Assembly: GCF_900129965.1 (NCBI RefSeq)
Contig: NZ_FQXM01000013.1
Span: 19,555 to 83,554, forward strand
Source: Clostridium grantii DSM 8605
GTDB taxonomy: Bacteria; Bacillota; Clostridia; Clostridiales; Clostridiaceae
DNA length: 64,000 nt
Direction: 5' to 3'
Shown one piece after another: positions 1 through 8,745 of this stretch (position 1 is the first letter of the stretch; every line of letters begins with the position of its first letter). The position numbers and the translations under genes were made by a program. The notes beneath the pieces were generated by a model, which was given only the letters and a program-made list of their open reading frames with translations, did no database searches and was not told where the DNA came from.

Positions 1-640
1 TGGCCCTATGGGTCCTGTTGGCTCAACTGGTGCTGACGGTCCTATGGGTCCTGTTGGCGCAACCGGTGCTGTTGGACCTACTGGCCCTGTTGGCGTAACT
101 GGTGCTGTTGGCCCTACTGGCCCATCAGCTGATAATCTCTGTGATTGTTGTTATAATCCTATGAAAAAAGTAATAGAAAAAATACAAGAAAGTGCAAATG
201 GCTCAATTAAAAGAACTTTTATTGGTCCTTATATAAATGAAACTCATGCATATATACAAATTATTAATGTTACAGCCAATGACTGTATCGTTCAATTAGG
301 TAAAAATAGTATAACAGATGACCCAATATTTACTTCAATATGCAAAATCGCAGCAATAGAATTAACCACAGATTTAGATATAACTTTAGAACCTTTCCCA
401 GATCCTGATACAAAAACTGGCGAATGTGGTTGTTGCGAACGTCCTATTAGAGAATATCTTAAATCAATAGAAGGAGAAACTGTAGATATTAGGGTAGGTA
501 ATGGACAAAATGTAGATATTGGAGATAAAATAATTTCAGATGTGGGTGAAGGAATTCTTCGTTTAGATGGTACTGGTACAGGGACTGGTTCAGTTAAACG
601 CTCCTATGTATCTATTTGCAAGATACTAACCATAGAGTAA
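1..640 (+). CDS. Collagen-like glycine-repeat surface protein, C-terminal part
   Basis: The frame is already open at the left edge, reading Gly-Pro-Met, so the start lies outside the window. About 13 collagen-type Gly-X-Y triplets (GPVGSTGAD, GPTGPVGVT) are followed by a globular end of about 165 residues. That end looks duplicated: each half opens with a C-x-C-C cluster (CDCC, CGCC) followed by a Pro and an amphipathic helix, and each closes with SICKI plus a short beta strand. Collagen-like proteins of clostridia and bacilli (BclA type) form glycosylated filaments on spores or cell surfaces. The glycosyltransferase 50 bases downstream fits that. The surface location is inferred; the signal or anchor part is not visible. 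Confidence 0.85.
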   Translation, partial: GPMGPVGSTGADGPMGPVGATGAVGPTGPVGVTGAVGPTGPSADNLCDCCYNPMKKVIEKIQESANGSIKRTFIGPYINETHAYIQIINVTANDCIVQLGKNSITDDPIFTSICKIAAIELTTDLDITLEPFPDPDTKTGECGCCERPIREYLKSIEGETVDIRVGNGQNVDIGDKIISDVGEGILRLDGTGTGTGSVKRSYVSICKILTIE

Positions 641-689
641 TTTAATTTAAAAAATTTCATAAAACAAGAGAATATTGGAGGAATATTAT

Positions 690-1778
690 TTGATAAATAT
701 TAGTTTATGTATGATAGTTCGTGACGAAGAAAATACTTTAGCAAGATGTTTAGATACTGCAAAGGATTTGGTGGATGAAATTATAATCATAGATACCGGC
801 TCTAAAGATAAAACAAAAGAAATTGCAAAAGAATATACAAAAGATATATATGATTTTCCATGGATTGATGATTTTGCAGCGGCTAGGAATTTTTCCTTCA
901 GTAAAGCTTCAAAAGACTATATATTCTATCTTGATGCAGATGATATTATTCTCCAAGAAGATAGAGAAAATTTCAAAAAATTAAAAGAATCTTTGGACCC
1001 TTCAGTAGATTCTGTAACAATGAAATATAATGTAGGCTTCGATGAAAATGGGAATGTAACTTTAAGTTACAGAAGAAATAGATTAGTAAAAAGAGCCAAT
1101 AATTTTAAATGGTATGGACCTTGTCACAATTATTTAGCTGTAAATGGAAAAATCATAAACACAGATATTTCTATTACTCATCATAAAATAAGACATCAAA
1201 CTGATAGAAACCTAAATATCTATAGAAATAGGATAGCAAGAGGGGATAAGTTTTCTTCAAGAGATACCTTCTATTTTGCCAATGAACTATATGACCATAA
1301 ATTATTTGATGAAGCTTTAAATAATTATGATAAATTTTTGAATATGCCGGACGGATGGTCTGAAAATAAAATATACGCTTGTGGAAAAATTGCAGACTAC
1401 TATCACTTCATTGGTGATAATGTAAATGCAATGAAATATTGTTTTAAATCTTTTGAATATGATTCTCCTAATGCAGATCATTGTTGCAGACTTGGAGATT
1501 ATTTCAAAGAAAAAAGTAGCTTTAAACAAGCTATATTTTGGTATGAATTAGCTATCAAATCACAAAAATCTAATGATAACTGGGGTTTTGTAAACCCTTC
1601 TTATTGGACGTGGATTCCACATATACAATTATGTGTTTGCTACTATAATTTAGGTGAAATCGACTTAGCTTACACTCATAATGAACTTGCTAGAAACTTT
1701 AACCCTAATGAGGAATCTATATTATATAATACAATTTTTTTTAAAAACTTAGGGTACAACACAAAAAAAGCTGAATAG
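690..1778 (+). CDS. Family 2 glycosyltransferase with TPR-like C-terminus
   Basis: The N-terminal GT-A domain (about residues 1-190) shows the nucleotide-sugar motif IIIIDTGSKDKT and the metal-binding FYLDADD, typical of GT2 enzymes. The C-terminal half is helical, with repeated aromatic and Ala positions like tetratricopeptide repeats. I start it at TTG 690, seven bases after GGAGGA at 677-682. An upstream in-frame TTG at 675 would run through that ribosome binding site. It lies 50 bases after a collagen-like gene, and GT2-TPR enzymes next to such genes in spore formers glycosylate the collagen repeats, so that is the inferred acceptor. The sugar donor cannot be told. Confidence 0.85.
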   Translation: MINISLCMIVRDEENTLARCLDTAKDLVDEIIIIDTGSKDKTKEIAKEYTKDIYDFPWIDDFAAARNFSFSKASKDYIFYLDADDIILQEDRENFKKLKESLDPSVDSVTMKYNVGFDENGNVTLSYRRNRLVKRANNFKWYGPCHNYLAVNGKIINTDISITHHKIRHQTDRNLNIYRNRIARGDKFSSRDTFYFANELYDHKLFDEALNNYDKFLNMPDGWSENKIYACGKIADYYHFIGDNVNAMKYCFKSFEYDSPNADHCCRLGDYFKEKSSFKQAIFWYELAIKSQKSNDNWGFVNPSYWTWIPHIQLCVCYYNLGEIDLAYTHNELARNFNPNEESILYNTIFFKNLGYNTKKAE

Positions 1779-1795
1779 TATTCAGCTTTTCTTAC
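1767..1795 (+). terminator. Intrinsic terminator of the collagen/glycosyltransferase unit
   Basis: AAAGCTGAAT and ATTCAGCTTT form a 10-bp stem with a 3-base loop, followed by TTCTT. The stem contains the stop codon of the glycosyltransferase gene, so the last codons are part of the hairpin. Confidence 0.75.
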
Positions 1796-2063
1796 AAAAT
1801 ATTTTTTCTTATAATTTATTAATAACTTTATCTTCATTAGTATTTTCCAAAATCTTTTTAAATTAAAAATATAAATAACTTGTTTATATTTTAGAATTTA
1901 ACTAAATTTTAACTAATTTAAGACCTTGCAAACATAATTATCATTCTATCATAATTCTAATAGGAATTCTATTATTCTCATAATAAAATTCAATAATTTT
2001 ATCTTATAAATGCTAATTCTTTAATTTTTTTTATAATTTAATTACTTTTAAATTTAAATTTCA

Positions 2064-2091
2064 TTCACATTAGGTATTTTTATGGTAAAAT
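2064..2091 (+). promoter_or_regulatory. Probable sigma-A promoter before the CheX-like gene
   Basis: TTCACA (2064-2069), a 16-base spacer and TAAAAT (2086-2091). The rest of 1796-2146 is AT-rich DNA in which I see no gene or clear hairpin. Confidence 0.4.
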
Positions 2092-2146
2092 AGTATTTGA
2101 CTTTTATATTTAAGATATGCTTAATCATTAATAAGGGGAGAAATTT

Positions 2147-3058
2147 ATGTTTAATCAATATTTTGGTAATTACTTACTTGAAAAAAAAGTTATAAACTCA
2201 AATCAGCTTAAAGAAGTGTTAGAATCTCAAAAATCAGTAAAAGTTAAACTTGGGGTTTTGGCTATTAATAGCGGGTATATGAATGCTGCTGAGGTATCTC
2301 ATGTTCATAGTTTGCAAACTATACGTGATGAAAAATTCGGAGAAATTGCACTTAACGAAGGTTATTTGACCGTAGAAAAATTAAATGAATTACTTACTAA
2401 ACAAAAAGAATCTCTTGTATTACTAGGCCAATCATTAATAGACAAAGGGTATATTTCCATAAATATGTATCAAGATTTACTTTCACAATATAAACAAGAT
2501 TCTGGTTTTACTTCTGAAGAACTTGATTCAATACGAGATAATGATATTGAAAAAATCGTGTCTGTACTTTTGAAATCCGAAGACTATAAAAATAAAGAAA
2601 TTATTTCTAAATATACAGAACTTTTCATAAAACAATTTATTCGATTTATAGACCATGAAATATTTATAGAAAAACCTGAAATAATTGATTTTTATGATTT
2701 TGAAGATTTGGTTTACCAAAAGATAGAAGGAGATTATTCTATTTTTTCTGGTTTTGCTGGTTCTAATGAAGTGATGAAAAATATAGCTTCTATTTATGCT
2801 GAAGATTTATGTGTGGATTCTCCAGAAATCATTGAGGACTCAGTAAAAGAATTCTTAAATGGTATTAATGGGTTGTTTTTGTCCGGCTTATCCAATAGTG
2901 GTATTGACTTAGAATTATCCATACCCTCATTTCAACGCCAAGCCAATTTAAATACTCCTAATAAAATGTATAAATTTCAATGTAACTTAAATTTTGGATC
3001 AATATATTTATTAATATGTACAGAGTATCCTTTAATTAAATCATTAAACTCAAAATAA
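2147..3058 (+). CDS. CheX-like protein with N-terminal MshEN/GspE-N-like repeats
   Basis: Residues 1-120 carry two repeats of the type FGNYLLEKKVINSNQLKEVL and FGEIALNEGYLTVEKLNELL. This resembles the N-terminal domain of type II secretion ATPases (MshEN), which in several proteins binds c-di-GMP. The C-terminal 150 residues resemble the CheX/CheC-type phosphatase fold: an acidic helix (EEL), then ASIYAEDL, then a beta end FNFGSIYLLICTEY-like. The gene directly precedes a stand-alone CheY-like receiver (20 bases apart), so it may dephosphorylate or be controlled by that receiver. Start ATG 2147 has AGGGGAG eight bases upstream. Function is inferred from domain type; no chemotaxis operon is nearby. 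Confidence 0.65.
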   Translation: MFNQYFGNYLLEKKVINSNQLKEVLESQKSVKVKLGVLAINSGYMNAAEVSHVHSLQTIRDEKFGEIALNEGYLTVEKLNELLTKQKESLVLLGQSLIDKGYISINMYQDLLSQYKQDSGFTSEELDSIRDNDIEKIVSVLLKSEDYKNKEIISKYTELFIKQFIRFIDHEIFIEKPEIIDFYDFEDLVYQKIEGDYSIFSGFAGSNEVMKNIASIYAEDLCVDSPEIIEDSVKEFLNGINGLFLSGLSNSGIDLELSIPSFQRQANLNTPNKMYKFQCNLNFGSIYLLICTEYPLIKSLNSK

Positions 3059-3078
3059 TAAGAAGGGGAGGTAATCTA

Positions 3079-3438
3079 ATGGCAAAAATACTAATTGTTG
3101 ATGATTCTATTGTAGCTAGAGCTAAGCTAAAACATATTATCATAAATGCTGGTCATGAAATTATAGGTGAAGCCGAAGATGGCTATGAGGCCTTTAAATT
3201 ATATAGAGAATTAAGTCCTGATATAGTTACTATGGATATCATCATGCCATTTTTAGACGGAATAGGTGCTTTAAAACTAATAAAAGAATATGATGAAAAT
3301 GCAAAAATAATTATGTTAACCGTTTTAGGACAAGGCAATAGAATTCTTGAAGCTTTAAATAGCGGTGCTGTTAATTATATTAATAAACCTTTCAATGAAA
3401 TCAAAGTTTTGGAAGCAATCAATGATGCTTTGAATTGA
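3079..3438 (+). CDS. Single-domain CheY-like response regulator
   Basis: The protein is 119 residues, the length of one receiver domain. The acidic pair follows the first strand (ILIVDDS), the phospho-acceptor Asp lies in IVTMDIIMPFLDGIGA, the conserved Thr in IIMLTV, and the Lys in NKPF. There is no output domain. It sits 20 bases after the CheX-like gene with its own AAGGGGAGG ribosome binding site, so the two are probably co-transcribed and work as a phospho-signalling pair. The target could be a motor, a pilus or another partner; the sequence does not say. Confidence 0.9.
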   Translation: MAKILIVDDSIVARAKLKHIIINAGHEIIGEAEDGYEAFKLYRELSPDIVTMDIIMPFLDGIGALKLIKEYDENAKIIMLTVLGQGNRILEALNSGAVNYINKPFNEIKVLEAINDALN

Positions 3439-3489
3439 TACTACATATAAGCTTTAAATTTTCCCTAATTCTTATTTACAAAATTTATG

Positions 3490-3528
3490 CAATATAGGAG
3501 CGCTCAATATTGAGCGTTCCTATATTAT
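3490..3528. terminator. Bidirectional terminator between convergent genes
   Basis: AATATAGGAGCGCTCAAT and ATTGAGCGTTCCTATATT form an 18-bp stem with a single G-T pair. It lies between the CheY-like gene (+) and the ABC permease gene (-) and can serve both. Confidence 0.8.
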
Positions 3529-3531
3529 TCT

Positions 3532-6500
3532 TTATTCCGCACTTTTTAGTGACTCTATCATATCTATCTTGTCAAATTCTTTGTACATTGCTAAATTTAC
3601 AATAATTGAAAACGAAATTGTAAGTAACACTGAATATAGAAAATAACTAGGTTGGATTTTTCTTAAAAACATCATTACATTAGTTTCTGCGGTAGTAATG
3701 ACAAAAGTGTTTAGTAATAGTCCCACCCCTATACCTGTTAAGCTACCAATTAAAGTTAGTATAATATTCTCACGATAAATATATGACGCAAGTTCACTAT
3801 TATAAAAACCTAGAAGCTTTATTGTAGATAGTTCTCTTTTCCTTTCATTTATATTTATATTCGTTAGATTAAATATTACAATGAAGGCTAACACTCCTGC
3901 CGATGCTATCAATACAAAAACAACAGAATTTATACTTTTAATTGTTTTATTAAAATCAAAATAAGTATTATTCCTATAGCTTACAGATCCAATCCCTTCA
4001 ATAACACCAATTATTTTTGAAGTATTATCTTGAGAACTGTCCGAAGTATCCTTTAAGTTTCCATAAAATCCATTAAACTCAATGTCTTCTTTCATTATTT
4101 TTTTATAATAATCATTACTCATATAAATATAGTGCTGTATATAATGTTCTGTTATAGCTTCTATTTTAACTTCTACTGATTTGCTATTTATATTTACCTC
4201 AAATGTATCTCCTACTTTTTTATTCATTAGTTTTCCTAACTTTTCAGTAATGATTACCCCTTCATTGTTTAGATTAAGTTCTTCATTCTTCATAGTAAGG
4301 TTAATATATTTATTAAGTTCAGTTTCATCCTCTGTAACCACAATATAAGAATCCACTATGCCAGATTTAATAGTATCTATTGTAGCATTTTTGGTGTAAG
4401 CAAATAAAACTGATTCCACATTTGAGTCTTCCATTATTTTAATCTTCATAGTTTCTTTTTCACTACTATCTATATCTTTACTAAGAGTGGACTTCATATC
4501 ATATCTGTATATATTATTAAATTGACTTTCTGTAGCCCCTACTACTCCCGATTTAATTCCAAAACCAGTTATCATTAAACCAGTACATGTGGCAATTCCT
4601 ATTACCGTCATAAAAAATCTTTGCTTGTATCTAAAAATATTTCTTGCTGTAACTTTTCTTGTAAAACTTAATCTTTTCCATATAAAAGTAGCTTTTTCTA
4701 ATAATATAGCTTTCCCGGACTTAGGTTGTTTTGGTCTTATTAAATAAGCTGGTTCTTCTCTTAATTCTTCAAGTGTAGCCAAAACTGCTGCAACAGTAGT
4801 AAATAATATAGCTATTATTGAAGATAGAAATGCCAATTTATAGTCAAAAGGTGTTAATGAATTTGGAATTGCATAAAGCGTACTATATGCATTCATTATA
4901 AGAGGAGGAAAAAGTCTAAATCCAAAGGATATCCCTAGCAAACTTCCTATTATACTTGCAGCTAATGCATATATTAAATAATGTAAAACTATGGTGTTTC
5001 TTGAATATCCCAAAGCTTTAAAAGTTCCTATTTCAATTCTATTTTCTTGTACCATTCTTGTAATAGTGGTCAAACTAACCAAAGCTGCTACCAAAAAGAA
5101 TATTAATGGGAAAGCTTTTCCTATATTATCTATTCTTTCGCTATCCTGTCTATAAGTTTCATATCCCACATTAGTCTTTCTTCCAAGCACATACCACTCC
5201 GGAACTTTAATATCCTCAAGTTTATCTCTGTTCTTCTGAATCTCTAACTCTCCATCTTTTATTTTAGTATTCACTTTTTCTTCTTCTATTTTTAATTCTT
5301 CTATATTTTTTAAAACTTCACTTTCCGCTTCATTAAGCTTTTTAGCTTCTTCTTCTAGTTTAATTTTTCCCTCAGAAAGCAATTTTTCTTGCTGTGCTAA
5401 TTCTTTTCTGCCCTTATCAATTTCTGCTTTACCATTATCAAAATTACTTTTCAAGCTTTCTATGTCAAAATAGGGTTTAATAGATTCTAAACTTTCATTG
5501 GTTTTTAATGAATTATACATGGAATCAAAATCTTTTCCTTTTATATTTTCTTCATATAAATAACTTAAATTATTGTATTGATTACTATATGTTAAATTTG
5601 TGGGATTGAAATTCAGTTGTTTTTTTGCATCTTCTACCATTAAAGCAATTGAAGATGAAATATTAGTAGCTGCTTGCTCTTTTGATAAATTAAGATTTTT
5701 TTCACTATCATCTAGTTGCTTTTTACCAAGAGAAATTTGTTTTTCTCCTTCTGTTGCTTTTTTATCAAAAGCTATTTGATTTTCCTGAAGAAGTTTTTTA
5801 CCTTGCTCAATTTTCAGCTTTGCATCATTTAATTGCTTATATCCATCTGCAAATTTATCCTGTGCTTCTTTTTCAGATTTCAGAAGTTTTTCTTCTTCCT
5901 CATTTATTTTACTTTCTCCCTCTTGAAATACTTCCTCATATCTAACATCACTTCTTATAACTCCAAGTTTTTTTAAATTCTCTTCTATCTTTGACACAAT
6001 CTCATCATATTTATCATTATTTAAAAGGCTGTCCTTCGACTCTTCACCATTGATTTTCACATATATCTCTGTATAAACTTCACTTTCAAACACATCTGCA
6101 AGTATATAAACAAATCCTCTAACAGAGCCATTCCCAACTGAACTTAGTTGTCTTTGAGCAGATATATATAAAGGGGATTGAGCTGAACCCACTATTGTAA
6201 ATTTGTTATTATTTAAATCCTCACTTATTTCTGTTTCTTTTCCTGATTTAAGTTCTATTTCATCACCTATTTTTAAATTATTATCCTTTAAAAATAGGTT
6301 TTCTACCACTGCTTCATTATTATTTTCCGGTTCTCTTCCTTCAACTACCTTAATTTTATTTATTCCTGTTTCACTAGGTAGAGAGTTCACATTCACCACC
6401 ATTGCCTTGTCTTTATTTTCAAATATAGCATCTATAGAGAAAGCTCCCTCAGCCTTTTCCACCGAGTCATCTTTTTTAATTTCAGCTAAATCATCCATTG

Positions 6501-6705
6501 TAAGTCCCATGGTAGAAACTAATTTAAAATCCATAAAATTTGATTCCTTCAAATAAGCATCTGCTGATTTTTTCATATCAGGACTTGTAGCTCTAACCCC
6601 AGAATAAAAGGCTACTCCCATGGCAATTATCATTACTATTGATAAAAATCTTGAGAAAGTTTTTTTTATATCTCTATATAAATTTTTATAAAATGTTTTT
6701 TTCAT
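3532..6705 (-). CDS. Large FtsX/MacB-type ABC transporter permease with coiled-coil domain
   Basis: This 1058-residue permease has a membrane segment near residues 18-40, an extracytoplasmic MacB-like region, and a long charged coiled coil (about 255-510, rich in Lys/Glu). Two FtsX-type permease modules follow (about 545-680 and 930-1050). The architecture matches large Firmicute ABC exporters of lipid, peptide or cell-wall signalling type. I start it at ATG 6705, eight bases after GGAG; an in-frame GTG at 6714 overlaps the ATPase stop. The ATPase gene lies immediately upstream, so they form one operon. The substrate is unknown. The coiled coil may reach across the wall or contact a hydrolase, as in FtsX systems, but that is speculation. 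Confidence 0.85.
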   Translation of the reverse strand: MKKTFYKNLYRDIKKTFSRFLSIVMIIAMGVAFYSGVRATSPDMKKSADAYLKESNFMDFKLVSTMGLTMDDLAEIKKDDSVEKAEGAFSIDAIFENKDKAMVVNVNSLPSETGINKIKVVEGREPENNNEAVVENLFLKDNNLKIGDEIELKSGKETEISEDLNNNKFTIVGSAQSPLYISAQRQLSSVGNGSVRGFVYILADVFESEVYTEIYVKINGEESKDSLLNNDKYDEIVSKIEENLKKLGVIRSDVRYEEVFQEGESKINEEEEKLLKSEKEAQDKFADGYKQLNDAKLKIEQGKKLLQENQIAFDKKATEGEKQISLGKKQLDDSEKNLNLSKEQAATNISSSIALMVEDAKKQLNFNPTNLTYSNQYNNLSYLYEENIKGKDFDSMYNSLKTNESLESIKPYFDIESLKSNFDNGKAEIDKGRKELAQQEKLLSEGKIKLEEEAKKLNEAESEVLKNIEELKIEEEKVNTKIKDGELEIQKNRDKLEDIKVPEWYVLGRKTNVGYETYRQDSERIDNIGKAFPLIFFLVAALVSLTTITRMVQENRIEIGTFKALGYSRNTIVLHYLIYALAASIIGSLLGISFGFRLFPPLIMNAYSTLYAIPNSLTPFDYKLAFLSSIIAILFTTVAAVLATLEELREEPAYLIRPKQPKSGKAILLEKATFIWKRLSFTRKVTARNIFRYKQRFFMTVIGIATCTGLMITGFGIKSGVVGATESQFNNIYRYDMKSTLSKDIDSSEKETMKIKIMEDSNVESVLFAYTKNATIDTIKSGIVDSYIVVTEDETELNKYINLTMKNEELNLNNEGVIITEKLGKLMNKKVGDTFEVNINSKSVEVKIEAITEHYIQHYIYMSNDYYKKIMKEDIEFNGFYGNLKDTSDSSQDNTSKIIGVIEGIGSVSYRNNTYFDFNKTIKSINSVVFVLIASAGVLAFIVIFNLTNININERKRELSTIKLLGFYNSELASYIYRENIILTLIGSLTGIGVGLLLNTFVITTAETNVMMFLRKIQPSYFLYSVLLTISFSIIVNLAMYKEFDKIDMIESLKSAE

Positions 6706-6707
6706 AT

Positions 6708-7412
6708 CTACCACTCCAGGCTTTCTATAGAAATTGGATTATCATTGGTTTTTACACTTTCAATTTTCCCACTTTTCACAGTTATTATTTTATCAGCAAT
6801 AGGAGTTATAGCAGAATTATGAGTAATAACTATCACAGTCATACCTTGCACCTTAGAGGTATCCGACAATAGTTTCAATATTGATTTACCTGTATTATAA
6901 TCCAGTGCCCCAGTAGGTTCATCACAAAGAAGTAATTTAGGATTTTTTGCAAGAGCTCTTGCTATGGAAACCCTTTGCTGTTCTCCTCCTGAAAGCTGTG
7001 ATGGAAAATTTTGCATTCTATTTTCAAGGCCCACATTTTTAAGGACTTCTTCTGGTTTTAATGGATTTTTACATATTTCAACTGCAAGTTCTACATTTTC
7101 AATAGCATTTAAATTTTGTACTAAATTATAAAATTGAAATACAAACCCTATCTCATCTCTTCTATACTTTGTAAGCATTTTTTTGTTGTAGCCACTTATG
7201 TCATTTCCATCCACAAAAATATTTCCACTAGTAACTTGATCCATTCCGCCTAATAGATTAATTATAGTAGTTTTTCCAGCACCACTAGCCCCAATTACCA
7301 CCACAAATTCACCTTTATCTATGGAAAAAGAAACATCATCCACTGCTTTTACTTCTACTTCCCCCATAGAGTATGTTTTCTTTACATTTTTTAGTTCAAT
7401 AAAATTATTCAT
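6708..7412 (-). CDS. ABC transporter ATP-binding protein, LolD/MacB-like
   Basis: The 234-residue ATPase has Walker A GASGAGKTT (about residue 42), a Q-loop QFYNLV, signature LSGGEQQRVSIARALA, Walker B LLLCDEPTGALD and a switch His in VITHN. The ALD after Walker B and the length are typical of the LolD/MacB group that powers FtsX-type permeases. Its stop codon lies two bases before the permease ATG, which indicates translational coupling. The start ATG 7412 has AGGAG-like bases (gacaaaggATG) close upstream. The cargo of the exporter is not evident. Confidence 0.92.
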   Translation of the reverse strand: MNNFIELKNVKKTYSMGEVEVKAVDDVSFSIDKGEFVVVIGASGAGKTTIINLLGGMDQVTSGNIFVDGNDISGYNKKMLTKYRRDEIGFVFQFYNLVQNLNAIENVELAVEICKNPLKPEEVLKNVGLENRMQNFPSQLSGGEQQRVSIARALAKNPKLLLCDEPTGALDYNTGKSILKLLSDTSKVQGMTVIVITHNSAITPIADKIITVKSGKIESVKTNDNPISIESLEW

Positions 7413-7473
7413 CCTTTGTCTCCCATTCTATATTTTCACAATGTTTTTTCAATTTAAGTTTTACAATCAACAT

Positions 7474-7500
7474 AAAAAGAGTAGTATTATCTACTCTTTC
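7474..7500 (-). terminator. Terminator after the DUF2177/DUF1295 pair
   Basis: On the minus strand CTACTCTTT pairs in a hairpin with a six-base loop (AAAGAGTAG ... CTACTCTTT) and is followed by TTTAT. It separates the DUF2177 gene from the ABC exporter operon. Confidence 0.7.
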
Positions 7501-7515
7501 TATTATATACCACTT

Positions 7516-7911
7516 TTAAATTTTATCTAGAATAAAATAACTAACAACTGCTGTTAGTCCCCCTAAAGTAGTTCCCCATATTAAATCAATCACAGTAATA
7601 AGTATAGGCCAATCTTTTAAGGTAGCAAGATTAGTTAAATCATAGGTAGAATAAGTTATCAGCCCAAAAAACATACCTACAAATAAAGCATAAGTCCAAC
7701 TATTTTTACTTAATGCTGGATTTAAAACGAAGAATACTATTCCGCCTACAAACAATAGATAGAAGACTATAGCCGCCACCCAATTAGGTTTTGGACTCAT
7801 TATATATCCCAGTTCTCTTGAATATAGTTTTTTAGCTACAACTCCTAACCAAATTAAGTCAACACCCATAAAAACAATAAATGTTATTAAATAAGTTTTT
7901 ATAATATTCAT
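7516..7911 (-). CDS. DUF2177 family small membrane protein
   Basis: The protein is 131 residues with four predicted membrane helices. It shows the family pattern DLIWLGVVAKKLY near the N-terminus, a central TYDLTNLATLKDWP, and DLIWGTTLGG near the end. DUF2177 proteins are small integral membrane proteins of unknown biochemical role. The gene follows the DUF1295 gene by only three bases, so the two are one operon. In other bacteria DUF2177 and DUF1295 genes are often near lipid-modifying genes, so a lipid-related role is possible but unproven. Confidence 0.85.
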   Translation of the reverse strand: MNIIKTYLITFIVFMGVDLIWLGVVAKKLYSRELGYIMSPKPNWVAAIVFYLLFVGGIVFFVLNPALSKNSWTYALFVGMFFGLITYSTYDLTNLATLKDWPILITVIDLIWGTTLGGLTAVVSYFILDKI

Positions 7912-7914
7912 ACT

Positions 7915-8691
7915 TTACTCACTCCTTTTCTTAGGAAACCAAGGAAAAAATGCATTTGTTTCTTTCATATATTTCCTAAAATCTTCTCTTTTTTTATATT
8001 TTTTTTCAAGCATAGTAACTCCTGATATAAAAACTATCAAATAGGTAATTAATATAGGACTAACTATTGTATAAACTCCCCCGTTAACAGATAGTGCCAT
8101 TAAAAATATTCCCCACCACATGGTAGCTTCTCCAAAATAATTAGGGTGCCTTGTATATTTCCAAAGTCCATATTTCATTAATTTCCCTTTGTTAGAAGGA
8201 TTCTTTATAAACATCTTTAATTGATAGTCTCCCAAAACCTCAAAGATATATCCCACTATCCATACCAAAATTCCTACAAAGTCTAAAATATTAAAACTTT
8301 CATTATTTGATTTATTAATAGTAATGATGGTTAATGAAATAATGTACATAAACACCATTTGAAGAAAATAAACATTAAAAAATGCTTTAATTCTTACAAA
8401 TTTTTTACCCCATCTTTTTCTCATATCCACATATCTATAATCCTCTGGCTTGCCCAGATTTCTTGCAGCTACATGATATGCTAATCTTATACCCCAAAGT
8501 GATACTAATATAAGCGTTATTGATGCTCTTAAAGTATAATATCCTCCGCTAAAGAAAGTAAAAATCGCTACTACAACAAATCCTAATCCCCAAGCAATAT
8601 CTACTATAGAATTATTATTTAAAATTTGTCCTATAAAAAATACTAAAGTAAAATATATTAATAGCACTAAAGCTGTTTGCAAATAAATCAT
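7915..8691 (-). CDS. DUF1295 family membrane protein (steroid-reductase-like fold)
   Basis: About 258 residues with six or seven membrane helices. Conserved signatures are IVDIAWGLGFV near the N-terminus, KYGLWKYTRHPNYFGEATMWWG in the C-terminal third (here split for length), and a final FPWFPKK. This is the DUF1295/isoprenylcysteine-methyltransferase-like fold related to steroid 5-alpha reductases, which bind NADPH or SAM near the RHPNYFGE motif. I start it at ATG 8691, six bases after AAGGAG; the in-frame ATG at 8709 reads through that ribosome binding site. The substrate is unknown; a lipid or isoprenoid reductase is the usual guess. Confidence 0.85.
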   Translation of the reverse strand: MIYLQTALVLLIYFTLVFFIGQILNNNSIVDIAWGLGFVVVAIFTFFSGGYYTLRASITLILVSLWGIRLAYHVAARNLGKPEDYRYVDMRKRWGKKFVRIKAFFNVYFLQMVFMYIISLTIITINKSNNESFNILDFVGILVWIVGYIFEVLGDYQLKMFIKNPSNKGKLMKYGLWKYTRHPNYFGEATMWWGIFLMALSVNGGVYTIVSPILITYLIVFISGVTMLEKKYKKREDFRKYMKETNAFFPWFPKKRSE

Positions 8692-8745
8692 AATGTTACA
8701 CTCCTTCATTATTTAAATTTTTATAATTGGTTTTCATAGGGATCC

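Noticed and set aside
1..120. Tandem DNA repeats as a possible CRISPR or satellite
   Set aside because: They are coding Gly-X-Y triplets of a collagen-like protein with varying bases at third positions.
6203..6556. Plus-strand open frame inside the ABC permease gene
   Set aside because: It is an antisense shadow with no ribosome binding site or recognisable domain. The same applies to the other short antisense frames inside aspA, valS, folC, mglA and the GGDEF gene.
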